Of a DNA stretch of 64,000 nucleotides, positions 31,609 to 43,836 are shown piece by piece; the stretch's first letter is position 1; each line of letters starts with the position of its first letter. This stretch comes from Aphrophora alni (lineage: Eukaryota > Arthropoda > Insecta > Hemiptera > Aphrophoridae). A program made the translations under genes and the position numbers. The notes under the pieces were generated by a model. It did no database searches, was not told where the DNA came from, and saw nothing but the letters and a program-made list of their open reading frames with translations. The stretch lies in assembly GCA_963513935.1 (NCBI GenBank), contig OY740765.1:114767362-114831361 (forward strand), written 5' to 3'.

Positions 31609-33310
31609 TTCTTCACATGTTACGTGATCTCAGCGGTACTCGGTGGGAAGCCAATAGGACCTATATGGTTTATTTTTACCGTGTTGTTGTTCGATCGTGG
31701 ATAGATTATGGTTTAATAGTTTACTCATCCGCAAGACCATCAGCCATTAAGAAGCATCATTCGATACAAAATTCTGCACTGCATATTGTTTCTGGAACAT
31801 TTCGTTCGAGCCCAATTTGTAGCCTTCATGCTGAGACTGGTGAACCATCTCTTACTCAACGAAGACAAAAACTACAAATAACATATATATGTAGTCTGCA
31901 CTCCAAATCGTATCATCCAGCTTACGACATAGTATTTAAAAATCCCTTGGCGGAATGATATAAATGTCGTCAAAATTGTACTGCTCTATTTGGCATTAGA
32001 ACACCTTGATAATTTGGCATTTGTACTTCCTCCAAAGAATGAGAATACTCCATGTTTTATTCCTCCATGGCTCATTTGAAGGCCAACTTTAGAAATTTCG
32101 CTGTTCTGGTTCGTCAAGCACAACACTCCAGATGTAGTATATCGTCAGGATTTCCACTATATATTTGATGAATATCCATTTAGTGAATTCGGTTGCTCAT
32201 ATTACTCATCCGGTCGGACGTATATGTATGGGTTACCCTCAGCTTATGGTGTATTATCTGCCGAACTCTTTGCTATTTTAAAATTCCTTAATACTATTCC
32301 ATTTGGTTTCCTTCACTATCTTTTGTGTTCCGATTCCAAAAGTATCTTACGGTCTGTCTGGGATATGTATTCTTAGAATCCCTTGGTTGAGGACATCTTG
32401 TTTTCCATACACAGATTTCCTCTACGGAACAATTGGAGTATCATTTTGCTGGGCACCTGGGCATTGTGGAATTTCAGGAAATGCAAAATCTGACGAAGCG
32501 GCAAAGGAAGCTACAGGTCGGATGCCAGTCACACGTTGTGTTATGGTATCTGACTTTGTATCGAGAGTTAAAATTATTGCATAAGAAATTGGATGAAGAG
32601 TGGACAAATACAGAGACCAATAAGCTGAGGGAAGTAGTAGATACTATCTGTGCGTGGAATTATACGTACCAGTCGTCGAGAGGAAGAGGTGGTTACCCGT
32701 GTTCGTATCGGTCATTCCATGATCACTTATGGATTTCTGATGGAATGGGCGAATCTGCCACAATACCCATTTTGTCAAGGTGTGTGATCAATAATTAAGC
32801 ACATCCTCATTGAATGTGTTATGTTTAGTGGTGTGCTATAAACTTTTGCCCTACCAAATTCCATTCAGGCAATGTTTGGGGATAGTACTCATATCTTTGA
32901 TCGGGTATTGTCATTTCTGCATCGTCTGAAATTTTTTGATTATATTATTGCATAGTCCCTTTACAGCTGTGTAATATTTTGTGTTGTATAATTAAATATT
33001 TTTTTTTGGTTAAAATTCTATCTTTCATAACTCGTTGCAGGGCCCTTTTACAGCCCTGTAATATTTGTTTTAATTGTTGTTAATTATAATTTATCGTAGA
33101 TTGTAATTGTTAACTTGTTGCAGGGCCATTTTACAGCCTTGTAATATATTTGTTGTTGATTATTTTGTTTGTTATCTAGGGTTTGTATTGTTTTTGTTTT
33201 TAATGATTTATTTCTAAGATTTTAATGTAAAGCATCTTCTTGCCAAATTTTTGAAGGTGATAATGACCAAAGTGGTTTTTCGTCTTAAAACTCAAAAAAT
33301 AAATTTTAAA
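31609..33310 (+). pseudogene. LINE copy 1 ORF2 C-terminus, RNase H and 3' UTR
   Basis: Resumes after the mariner: thumb region RSWIDYGLIVYSSARPSAIK, ending near 31958, then RNase H with CSDSK (second Asp motif) near 32325 and VSFCWAPGHCGISGNAKSDE (His/Asp motif) near 32440-32500. The first Asp motif (FTDGS in copy 2) is damaged. The 3' UTR (32815-33310) has three diverged ~75-base repeats carrying ttgcagggcc and ttttacagcc-tgtaatatt. The terminal tail ggtgataatgacc...gtttttcgtctt resembles the SINE-like tails elsewhere in the window. Confidence 0.85.
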
Positions 33311-33694
33311 TGTTAAATTTATGTTTTGTTTTTGAAATTAAAAAAACAATCAGACATTTGTTTTCTATTTCTATTTTTTACATTGTCTTATTCCCCAGGT
33401 TATCTTTAAGACAAAAATGTGCTACATGACATAGTTACCATTTAAAATCTTTTTTGGATGAATTTCTAAATATGTGACAAAAGCCTGGCAGTGAAGGTTT
33501 CATTATTGGGCAGTTAGAGGGTTAAGGAACGTTTAGTTATTTTTACACAGTTAGTAAATACCAATTTGTAAAATCATGTAAATTTATTTTTATTCGTGTT
33601 AATAATCATTGTGTAGACTACATGAGATCCTATTTTACTATGCACGGTAGGCTACATTCAATGTTGGGTAGTTTACTCAATCTATTAAATATCA
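33311..33694. other. Spacer between LINE copy 1 and Harbinger
   Basis: AT-rich. A piggyBac-like end (gccagttagagggTTAA-type, about 33510-33525) is visible; nothing else is assigned. Confidence 0.35.
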
Positions 33695-33843
33695 TTAGGC
33701 TGGCTGCACACTAAGGCGATACGATATTTATCGAACGATCATTGAAATGTGCAACTTTTATCTTAAGATAATTTTACTGCCACCAAAGCGATACGATCTG
33801 TTGGTAGGATATATTTTTTCAGATCATTTCGTTAGTTGTAATC

Positions 33844-33945
33844 ATGAGCTCTTCCAGTGAAGACAACATTTTCGCGATGCACTGATATTTGAAAAACAGG
33901 AAAATGAAGAGAAAGAGGTATCGTTGTACAGTCGTGTAAAATAAT
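33844..33945 (+). pseudogene. N-terminus of a Harbinger transposase, one stop
   Basis: ATG at 33844 reads MSSSSEDNIFAMH, stop, YLKNRKMKRKRYRC. A Ser/Asp/Glu-rich start followed by A-x-x-YLK-x-(R/K)-(K/R)-rich sequence is usual for insect PIF/Harbinger transposases. The stop codon and loss of everything after about 30 residues make it a remnant. It sits at the expected distance inside the left end of the element. Confidence 0.6.
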
Positions 33946-34517
33946 TAATGTATGACACAGTCCTGTAGTAGTTGGAAACAAACTATTTGAATACGAAAAG
34001 AAATTTTGATAATTTTATAATTATGTGTTTTGAAAGTTTACATTTTTTTTTATTGCAACTACTTTCCTTGAAAAACATGATTATTACTTATATTGGGTAA
34101 TTATATGATAAGTCGATTTAAAGATTATTTTATAAAATTTGTCCAATTCTTGTACTACATACCTTATTTTGAAATTGTAATATAATATTTTTAAGGCACA
34201 ATTCATTTTTTTACTGAAAAATTATAAATTGAAAAGTACCAAATTCATCTAATGAATAAGTTATGTACACATCACAATGAGAATTCGTAAGTTCAAAAAT
34301 GACTTCTAAAAGGTTAACTTGAATAGGTTATTTCAAAAGAAAGTAATTAATAAATGTAACCATGAAATTCCAACATAGAAATAAAAAATAATATAATTTT
34401 TAAAAGTAAGAGTATTGTAGAGCCTACAATATACAATATATATAGGCTTTGACTACATTTTAACCACCAACTGACAAATATCACATAATATCACAATTCA
34501 CATATCGTATGACACAT

Positions 34518-36916
34518 TGAGACGGTTTGGCAAGAGTCAAAAGTCTCAAGTCAATTTAAAGCAAGTTAAATTCCCGCGCTAAAACCCTGTAGAGAGGAGG
34601 CGAGGTGGGGCGATGACGTCACGCCAGCTCAGGTGCAAAACTGCTTGTTTGAACAGGAAATGTCATTTTGCCTCGTTTCTTATTCTATTAAAAAACAAAA
34701 TTATTAATATAAATAAATATTCAGTAGAATCAACCGATCAATAATATCAACAAATAAATTTAGAATCATATAAAACAAAAAAGTTATTCAAGTTTTTATA
34801 GGGGCTCAAAAACCTAAAATTTGGAAAAAAGTTAAATTCAAAATTCAAAAAACGTAGAGTCATAACTAAGAGGGGAACTAACAATAATCACAAATAAAAA
34901 ATATGAAATAATAATAATAAACAGGTGAGAATGGACTTAGAAAGTCATTCTTGGGGAGTTTTTTGGAATTTTTGAGTTGAAGGGGGGATTTATTAAAAAA
35001 TAATAAGTACAATTGATGAGACCACAATAGGGCACAATAATATGTATTTAGATTCAAATTTCAAATTAAAATGAGGGAGATATAATAATTACAAAAAGTA
35101 AAACTTTAAAGCCCAAATGCGGTTAAATTTAAAGTTAAAGGGGGAAAATAACTATGTAATTATATATGTCTAGTATGTAAAAGTGTAAAACATCAAAGCA
35201 GAGATAATAATATATAAGGGGGGGGGTTTATGAACTAAAAACAAGACGATAAAAACTTTGGAACTTCAAGGACGTATAACTCGAGAACCAAGCGAGCTAC
35301 GTAAAAAGTACAAACAGATCTTTTCGTCATAGTAGAAAAGGAACAAAATTTCGTCAAAAGAATTTTGAAAAAGGACTTATCTCAAAAGTTCAAAAGAAGA
35401 AAATCCGACTTTCGGGAAAAGGGCGATAACTCGCGAACGAAGCGTACTAGGACGACGAATCAAGTTCCACAAGACCCACAAGATGGAAAGGAAGAAGAAT
35501 CCGAAAGGAACTTGATGATCGGACCGGGCGTTCGAAAGTTATAGCGAGTTGAACGAAAAAATGACTAAAATTGAAATTTTCAGGAAAATACATGTCGAGT
35601 GACGCACGCAACTCTCGGTGCGAGTTCAGCGGTTGGACCCTGCCATACCAACTTAGATCACAGATAACACTGAATAAAATAAACAGTGAATTATCAATTA
35701 AAAGGTGTTTTAATGAAGAACAAAGGAAGAAATACTTAAAAGGAAGAAAAAACTTTTCTCTTCAAAAGGGAGAAAAATTGGATCCAGGTTGTGGGAAGTT
35801 TCCCACAGAAAGGGAGACCACAATTTATCCGTCGAAAGACGGGTACTCTTGTTTTGGAATCGACGCGAGAAAGACGTATTTTTGGCAACAGACTCCGAGC
35901 TGAGAGGAAACTACAATTGTCACTCTACTAAATTGGACTTAGAAAAATTTCTACTCATTTCGAACTTCAAGGCAACTTAGCAGATCGAATTCGAGACCAG
36001 CATTCAACTATCTTGCAGTCTACAGAATCTGGATTAAAGACATCGCATCAACATTAGCTAAATTGAACAACAAATTCCAATATCAACAAGAACTTCTAAT
36101 AAAGTATGAAGGTATCATATACTTAAGGAATAATTCGCAAATATTAACTTCATTTTAAATATAACGTCATTTGGGGAATAAATAAAAATTAAATTCATTT
36201 TTATAAATTTCTGCTTTGATGTTATAGATAATTAATAATTAAATACGACTTTTTCAGTACAGGAAAAACTGTCTGTGGTTCTGTCTGAAAAGTCTTGCGC
36301 TTTTTATTTTGTTTAGAATATAGGAAATATCCTATTTGTATTTTGTGAAATATTTAAATTGTTTTGTTGTTGTTTAATCAACTTTGTTGTCAGATAAATT
36401 TTGAAATTGCTTTTTTAATTGAAAGAATATATACGTAATTCATTTCTAAAATTTGTTGTGTTTTCTATATATCCATTCTGTACATGCAAATAACCTTGTC
36501 TATGATAAATATTTTATGTGTGCTCTGGAAATATAATTTGAAATTTAAAAAAAAGTTATTATCAGAACTTAAGAGCCGATTTCTCCCAAAAGGCACTTCC
36601 CCAGAGAGAGAGAGTGTTACTTTAGATAAAGAGTCAAATAATCGAGCATTGAAATAAAATTCAGGGAATTTTGCGTAGATTAAAAATTGGTAAGTTTATG
36701 AGGACAAGCTCATACTTACTAGAGCCAAGTATTGCAATATCTTTGATTGCATAAAAGGTAAAAGTGAGCATCTTGGCCTTGCCCGCGTTAGTTCCGAGCT
36801 GAAAGGTGGTTCGACCAATCGGTGGCGATCGTACAGCGAGTTTAGAGTACGCGGTAAGTAGCGATACAAAAAGGGAACGAATTTTAATACGAAATCCGAC
36901 GGGAGCGTACGCGGCA
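34518..36916. mobile_element. Solo LTR, 2,399 bp, TSD acat, nested in Harbinger
   Basis: Same family as 14505-17001: begins TGAGACGG, ends TACGCGGCA, flanked by acat (34514-34517 and 36917-36920). Shared landmarks include ccgcgctaaaac, gcgatgacgtcacgcc, cccaagatgg-type phrases, gggaa-tttcccaca-aagggagac, gagccgatttctcccaaaag and ggcacttccccagagagag. The 110-codon frame at 35571 is not conserved in the other copy and is not taken as a gene. Orientation is unknown. Confidence 0.88.
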
Positions 36917-37573
36917 ACATGTACATTACATGTCTTATCAGTCGTTTTTATTAAAACATATTTTTCCATAGAATGTTGTTTGTGTGTTATTTAGGGCTAC
37001 CGGGATGTTAACATTATAAACGAAATGGATTATGACCAGACACAATTTTTAATTCCAAATACTGTATTACTTTTAAAAAGATACTTTTCAATTTTTCATT
37101 GAAAAAGTTTATTTTCGCATTAAAATATATATTACAATTTCAAAATAAGGTATAGTATGTAATAAAAGATTTAGACAATTTTTTTTAATAATCTGTATAT
37201 CGACTTTTTAAAAAATAAATACCCTTATGTTGTTTAATTCAACTACAATGATCTTCTAGGCCAAACCTATCACATCAGTTATATGGTAGTCTCTTGGTTT
37301 ATAATTCTTAAATTCTTGCATTCTTTGTACCACTAGACATCTTTGATCACTTTGAATTATCATATAACACTAAGCGAAGAGATAGGCCTAGGATGGTATC
37401 TAATACATGTATCTTACAAAAGATATCATTATCATTCTTGTGTACACCTGTTTAGCCACTACAATATGATTTGAACTTCAACTAACGAAACTTATTTTAT
37501 AATATAATTATCACATATTGTTTACGACTTTATAAGATATGTTTTGTATTTCTCTAGTGTGCAGCCAGCCTTA

Positions 37574-38111
37574 CATTAAATAAATCTTTTAACATAATTG
37601 TTTAAAATATGATTGCAGATTATTCGCCTATCGTAGAAATGGCACGACCAGAAAAGAACAGAAGCACTGGCTTTGTAAGTCTTTATAATGTTTATTTTAT
37701 TGTATTGTATAGCTTACACAAATATTACTAGAATTTAATTTGTATGAATTCTAGAACATCTTTAACCCTAGAACAGTCCGTCATCATAAATTTTCCAGTG
37801 TCATTGTCAAAAATTTTTTCAACTAACACACACTGGCTTCAGATGTTCTACCAAATGCCAAACTAGTTATAGAAGTTAAAATGTTATTTTATTGGAAAAC
37901 CAGTGTTTCAATCTGTAATTTGATATCTTTCGAATCTTTATAATCGGTTATTAGACCTGATAATCTTGCAATGTTTAACTGTTTGTTTATGTTCGGTAAT
38001 AGACACTGTGTTTATTATATATGTGTGTGTTTGTGTTTCAATCTGTGTTTAGATATCTTTTGAATCTTTATAATATATTATTAGACATGATAATATTGCA
38101 ATGTTTTTTGA

Positions 38112-38171
<60 letters not shown>

Positions 38172-40430
38172 ACTGTGTGTGTACATGATGTTAAAAAAAC
38201 CCTTTCATTACTTTGGGATATGATTCCTCATATTAAAAGGAAGAAAAAAGGTCACATGAAGGGTAGGTCCTAAAATGTTTAAGTTTTCCGTCTATCTGTC
38301 TGTATGTGTTTTTTACTTAATACGTTATATCTACCTCTGAAGACATCAACTTCAAACTTGGTATTACATCTAATAAGACCCATTTTGGTATGGCATATCA
38401 AGTTTATACTTTGTACCATTTCAAAATGGCTGCCATTTTAAATTTCTAAATCTCAATATCTCAAAATCCGTAAATTTTACAAAATATTTACAAGAGAGAA
38501 AAAAGTTATTAAATTTTATCTCCTAAATAACGGTGCATAAATTATTAAGATTCTATGATTATTAATTGAGTTTTTGCAATTTTATGGAAATGACTTCATC
38601 CAATTTTTGTGGTAATGGCAAAATTTCATGTTTCTAGTTCGAAAAATTGTTACTGTTAAGTTATTTTATAAATCATTCTTAAAGTCCATGCTATTATTCA
38701 TTAAGCAAAATTTTAGTTATTATTTGTATTTTTAACAACCCCACCCAAAAATGGCAAATGTCATTGAGTAATGCAATAAAGAGTGTTGGAATAAGTTTTC
38801 CAGGCGCCATTTTGAAACGGTTAGAGATAAAGTAAAACTTTAAATACAAAAAAAGTTTATTTTCGGAAGACCTTTTCAATGATGTGCTTTATGACTAACG
38901 TTGCTATTTGGAGTTTTTGAGTTTTAATCAGTTTTTCTCTCCTTATGTATTTTTAAAATTTAAATTTTTTGAGTAATGGGCAACTTAAGCACATTTTTGT
39001 AAAGGGTAGGGCCTACCTTCTCATGAATCTAGGATAAAAAATTGGTTATGTAGGCTATGCTATGTAGTAACAATAAAACTAACTGTAAAACACTACTTTT
39101 TTGATGTTTTGGAACACCCTGTACATTACATAGGAGTACGCAATAAGATAAGTTAAAACTTTTTTCCAAAATGATTAGTGAACAGAGACCTTTAAAATGA
39201 GGTATCACTCGACCTACCTTTACATTTGAAAACTTTCCAAAAACGACCCCCACCCCCAAAAAACCACTTTTGTGGCATTTTTGAGATTTGAAAACATTTC
39301 TACTGAATTCTCTGTGGTCGAAATAGAGGGGTTTAAGTTAAAATGAAGGCTGCAGCTCATTTGGTTAGTCGCTATAAATTGCGCACGGGTGGTCTGATTC
39401 AACCTATATATATATATATATAAGTATAATTCACATAATGGACCTTAACCTAAAAAAATTGAAATTAGGGTTTTTTCCAGTGAAAAACATTTTTGCTAAA
39501 AAAAAAATGTAACTATTCTTATGAAGACAGGTATATAGTACAAAAATAACGAGGAGAAAAAAATCAAAATTGCGGCACTACAGTATACAATTACCGCTAA
39601 TAAGTAATTTTGATGTCATTATTCGTTTAGTAATAAGGTATTGTAAATTGAATATTGTGATTTTCAACTAGTAATTGTAGTGTTATTGTTTTAGTTTGGG
39701 TTTGGCATACTTGCATTCATTGTATTTTTTCTTAAACATAATGAAATTGAAAAAGCCATTTGTAATTTGTGCAACAAATATTTGCTTCTAAAACTTAAAT
39801 TTTATTATAAAAAATGAATTATGCTTTAAACTACTTTTTTTCTTTTTTTTTTTCTTTCTTTTTTTTTAATAAAGAAGGTTTGCATGGCCTATATGAATTT
39901 CACAAAATATTTTATTTAATCTCATGATCGGTTGGCTTTATTTTTTACCAAATGTATAACTTGAAGAGACATATTTTATCTTAGCATCCAACAGTTCCTC
40001 TGAAAACAGTAACTAGGCTATTCTCCAAATATAAGATTATATAATATTTGCCTATTCTTATCAAAAATTCTAATCCAATTTGTAATAAAACCTTTAAATT
40101 AACAACACTCAGTAATAATGCTAGGCCTATATGGATAATAACAGTTAATACTGTTGTTCAGGAAGTTTTATTTTTGTTATTTCATCATCTGGCTGTGTAT
40201 TTTTAGCACAAAAGACTAAATTATTTTTTAAATCACTGTGATTGATTAGTCAGAATAATCAGTTACTTTCACAGTTTACTGTAAAATCACTATAAGCTCC
40301 ATCACAACATTAAAAAAAAAATTTTTTGGTAGCCTACTGTTTACACAAATTATTAATAACTAATTTTTTTTTTATTATCAAAAATATAATTTTCACCCTT
40401 TGACGGCCAGACAAAAAAATTATATATCGA
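37574..40430. other. AT-rich non-coding stretch, TG microsatellite, possible short exon
   Basis: A TG microsatellite lies at about 38113-38168. A possible exon is noted separately at 37619. About 38330-38470 is a diverged member of a dispersed family ('aaatggctgccatttt', 'aatctcaatatctcaaaat'). Otherwise no gene is seen. Confidence 0.4.
37619..37674 (+). CDS. Possible 56-base host exon (weak)
   Basis: Flanked by a good acceptor (tatgattgcag) and a consensus donor (gtaagtc). Two frames are open: one contains MARPEKNRSTGF, the other LFAYRRNGTTRKEQKHWLCK. The latter faintly resembles the Tyr-Arg...Trp-x-Cys run of FLYWCH-type zinc fingers. No neighbouring exon was found. It may be chance or part of a transposon. 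Confidence 0.22.
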
Positions 40431-40434
40431 TTAA

Positions 40435-40695
40435 TGCAAAGTGATGGATTTTTCCTTGTTGTTTAAAGACGAAAAACTTCTCAGTCATCATCATCTTATT
40501 AAAAAAAAAAAAAAGAAGGAAATAGCATAAAATGATGATCTTTAGCCTTCGAATAGTGTCAGGATCAGAAGAGAACAGGGGTTGGTAAAGAGAGCCTAGT
40601 TAGGAAAGATGAAAGAGAGAGGTCTATCCCAAGATATAAAGAAAGATGTAGCTAGAGTTATTTGGGTTTGCCACATCTGTACTCTCTATAATAAT
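40435..40695 (-). repeat. SINE-like repeat copy, minus strand
   Basis: Minus-strand reading: head near 40690 with gagagtac, then cttgggatagacctctctct, ctttcatctttcctaact, gttctcttctgatcctgaca and the tail gatgatgatgactgagaag then tttttcgtctttaaacaaca. This is one of the most complete copies. Confidence 0.65.
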
Positions 40696-41589
40696 TGATC
40701 AAAAAATAGTTGTAACACCTAGTGGAGGATAATAAAGGGCAGTTTTTTTGGCCTATGAGCACAAAGTCTTCAATCCGACCATGTTGCTGCCTGTCTATCT
40801 ATCCTATTTGTATCATTGTGTGAAGTATTATCTCAAGAACAGGTGGTCCCAAGGAAAGATTAGATTTTGTTCAAAATAGCTCAAGGAGATCCGGTATGTT
40901 AATTTGGTATAAAAAAATTGGTTTTTGTTATTTGTTCAACAATTCAACTTGAATTTAAAGCTATATTTTTTAAATTGTATATAAAAATAATGTAATTTAA
41001 AGTATGTGATGTCATGGAGCAACAATGTTAATAATAGAAAACCATCAATTTTCAATTGGTTGTAGGGGCCAGATATGCCTAAACCTAAAATGTATGTTAA
41101 ATTTAAAATCAGAGTTTTAAAAAATATAAATATTATGTTTATAATAAATCCATAAATAATTTTCAAAATTGTGTTTTATTTGAACACGGCTGTTGAAATA
41201 TTATTTTCATAATGTAAATGAAGCTAGCACAGCATAAAAAAATTGTTAGTTTATTCTGTGATCACTTAAAATAAGAAATTAATTTCTAGTAAATATGACA
41301 TCATCACGTGACATCAATACAGTGCATCACGTGGTGTCTTCTGACATCACTGGTCTAAAATAATAGCGCCTTCTGTTATAGACAATTTCCAAAAGTTGTT
41401 AGCTTTGGTTTTAATTTTTGGAGTATACAGAGACCAGGTAGATGTAAAATTTAAATAATAGAACAAAAGATATGTGAATTTCCTTAGTTTTTGCAACAGA
41501 TAAAAACCCCAGGTGCTCATTTTATGGCTAAATTAATCCATGCAAAACCCTCTTTTTAGTTGCTCACTATATTGCTCACCCACAGGGCT
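40696..41589. other. AT-rich non-coding stretch
   Basis: Contains two cacgtg-centred words (catcacgtgacatc, catcacgtggtgtc, near 41305 and 41330). No gene. Confidence 0.4.
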
Positions 41590-41715
41590 CACTATATTGA
41601 GTATGGGTGTAGATAACCGGAGGTATTCTAGCTGAATCTGTACCTTTCTTCACCTAGTCTTGGGATAGATTCCTTTCTTCCATCTTTCCTATCAAGTCTC
41701 TCTTGTTCTTTTCCA
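41590..41715 (+). repeat. SINE-like repeat copy, 3'-truncated
   Basis: Head ggctcactatattgagtat, then ctagctgaatctgtacctttc, tagtcttgggatagattcc and tcaagtctctcttgttcttt. It stops where the LINE 5' region begins. Confidence 0.6.
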
Positions 41716-42124
41716 ACCCTTCTTCCCTGCAGGGGGGTGCAAACTAGCTGCGCCTAATAAGAGGGAGTTGTCATCGCTCGCAGTCCCCCATAGACTATCA
41801 TCTATGTAAACAAACACCCAGTTCACATATATACATATTCTTACTTTTACCTTTACTTAGGGTTTTATCGCAGTTGAGTGCAGACTATCTGCACCTATTG
41901 AGAGGGGTTTAGCGTCCCTCGCGGAACCCGAGCTATAGAGTGATGGAACAATAAAACATCTTCTCCAAAAAATATACATACACATACAACACTCATACAT
42001 ATTTTATTCGTAGAGGTTGTTACACTTCATGATTCACTGGGGATACATAAAAACTCTACATTCATATATAGGGATTAGTTTTTTTTTTAACCATACAGAG
42101 GCGTAGTGTGTCTGGGAGTGTTTA

Positions 42125-42160
42125 CCAGATCACCAAAGGTGTGACAACCTTTGGATCTGG
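42125..42160 (+). ncRNA. Perfect hairpin in LINE 5' UTR
   Basis: The stem ccagatcaccaaagg pairs with cctttggatctgg (one bulged A) around the 8-base loop tgtgacaa. It lies upstream of ORF1 and may be a structured 5' UTR element. Not tested in copy 1, which lacks this region. Confidence 0.5.
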
Positions 42161-42430
42161 TAAGCTGATGTGAGCTTGCTCTGCCGATGACATATACACG
42201 GTTTCTGTTCAGTAGCCAGCCACTTCAGTCCTTGGTCCGGAAGTGTTCATGATGAGTTAGGTGTCGGATCCTCCCTCTCCAGTTGAGGGTCTGGACTGAT
42301 GCCCATCCAGTCTGGTTAAAGAGAATAATTTGGGCCCTAGAGTTCTGGAGTTTGGAAATGATCCAAGGGTATACCCATTCCCAGAGTCTCATCTGCAACT
42401 GATTAACACGATGCTCTGGTTAACTTATGT

Positions 42431-43378
42431 ATGGGCTCTACTAAAAATAACCTAATTCCGGGTTGTGATAAGAGACAACTATCGGGACAAGCTAAAAAGA
42501 GAAATTTGGTCTTAAGGATTCAGGGACCTGCTTCCAGATTTCTTATTGTTCGAAACAGTGTCGAGGGGTCAGATCTATCAAAGATCTTCCCCTTTGTGAT
42601 AAACCAGTCACTGGTGTTGCAGGTAATGTTCGTTCAATTCGAAAATTCCGAAATGGTATTTTATTGATACAGAGTGACTCTGATAAACAGAGTCACTCTC
42701 TGTTGAAAATGAAGTTAACATGTCTGTTGAACCTCATAAAGGTTTAAATTCATCTAAAGGTGTTATTTTCTGCCGGGACCTCTTTAATGAGAGCACAGAG
42801 GAAATATTGAAAAAAATTACTGAGCAACAAGTTATTAACAGAATGATGAGAGAAAACCAACCGCTTCTATTATTCTAACCTTTGGTACTCCAAATCTTCC
42901 GGAACGAGTGTATGCTGGTTTCTACAGTGTAACTAAGTTCTATGTACATTCCAAATCCAAGGCGTTGTTTTCGATGCCAAGGATTTGAACATGTTAGCAA
43001 CACATGCTCTAAAAAGGAAGTGTGTGGACAGTGTAGCATTAAAGGCCACAAAAGCGAAGGGTATAATATGGAGGCAAAGTGTCCAAATTGTGACAGTGAC
43101 ATGTTCACTGAAATGCCCAAAATATAAAGCTGAGAAGGCAATTTATAAATAATGGCTAAAGAGAAACTTTCCTTTCCCGAAGCTAGGAAAGTATATAAAC
43201 AAAGAATTGCTCTACCTCCAACCATAGGTAAATCTTACGAAAATGAGACATCTGCCCCGACCCCGAATTCATGTTCATCATGTAAGGAACTGGGTGAGAT
43301 GGTTCGTATACTTGCAGATAAAACAAAACGATTAATTGCAGTTCAAAGTGGTTCATCTGTTAATGTCTGATCTAGTTC
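42431..43378 (+). pseudogene. LINE copy 2 ORF1 (gag-like, zinc knuckles)
   Basis: ATG at 42431. The first part reads ASRFLIVRNSVEGSDLSKI, an RNA-binding gag-like segment continuing in a shifted frame (NVRSIRKFRNGILLIQ). From 42942 come MYIPNPRRCFRCQGFEHVS and on: CFRCQGFEHVSNTC is a CX2CX4HX4C zinc knuckle, CGQCSIKGHKSEGY... a second degraded one and CPNCDSD the start of a third. The last segment, CKELGEMVRILA, continues to a stop at 43368-43370. Such proteins coat LINE RNA. At least three indels or stops are present (near 42605, 42880, 43125). Confidence 0.82.
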
Positions 43379-43836
43379 TAAATTGACCTTCCTAAATCTA
43401 CTAAACCTGTTACGTCCAAAACTTAAATCTGTGCCTTCAACACAGAAAAACCTCAAATTACCACCGACAACTGGGCAGCTAATTAAACAGAAATCTACAT
43501 CGGTATCTGTTTTTACAAAGTCTTCGTCTTTTGTTAAAGTACTATAGGCAAGCCCAGTAGATCACTGGGTGTAACAACCAAGTTTATAGATACTAAAAAT
43601 ATGGGAGATGCTGGTTCTTCTAAACCCTTCCAAAAATCACATTAGGCATCTCCGAAGTCTTCAACATCTGACGTTCCAGTTGTTGAAGTTGCTACGGAGC
43701 TTGACCCTGAGACATCAAAAACCAAAACTAAAATTAAACCACCTGATGGGTTTTCAAGTCAGGCAGGTGGTAAGAATGATACAGGTCCAAACCCTTTTTG
43801 TTAATGAATCCATTATTATTATTATTATTATTTATA

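Larger units (their letters stand above)
27230..33310 (+). mobile_element. LINE copy 1 (I/Jockey group), 5'-truncated, with mariner inserted
   Basis: A non-LTR retrotransposon 6.1 kb long (4.8 kb without the mariner). Homology to copy 2 begins at the end of the ORF1 zinc-knuckle region (gaaatgcccaaaata, about 27280), so the 5' part is missing as usual for incomplete reverse transcription. It contains the ORF1 tail (to about 27970), ORF2 with endonuclease, reverse transcriptase and RNase H, a 3' UTR with three copies of a ttgcagggcc-ttttacagcc-type unit, and an A-rich end near 33300. Endonuclease and RT parts are nearly identical to copy 2, so the two inserted fairly recently. Confidence 0.9.
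33698..37570 (+). mobile_element. PIF/Harbinger element with TTA target duplication
   Basis: Ends are ggctggctgcacacta (33698) and its exact reverse complement tagtgtgcagccagcc (ending 37570), a 16-bp inverted repeat flanked by the 3-bp duplication TTA (33695-33697 and 37571-37573). TWA target duplications are the hallmark of PIF/Harbinger. Subterminal inverted sequences accttattttgaaattgtaa (34161) and its mirror (37135-37155) support the pairing. Without the nested LTR the element is about 1.47 kb, so most of the transposase and Myb-like genes are deleted. Confidence 0.9.

Noticed and set aside
35571..35903. 110-codon plus-strand ORF inside the second LTR
   Set aside because: The homologous LTR copy at 14505-17001 has stops and indels in the corresponding region, and the composition follows the surrounding non-coding LTR.
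42875..43225. 116-codon minus-strand ORF
   Set aside because: It is antisense to the zinc-knuckle part of LINE ORF1, which has clear CX2CX4HX4C motifs on the plus strand.
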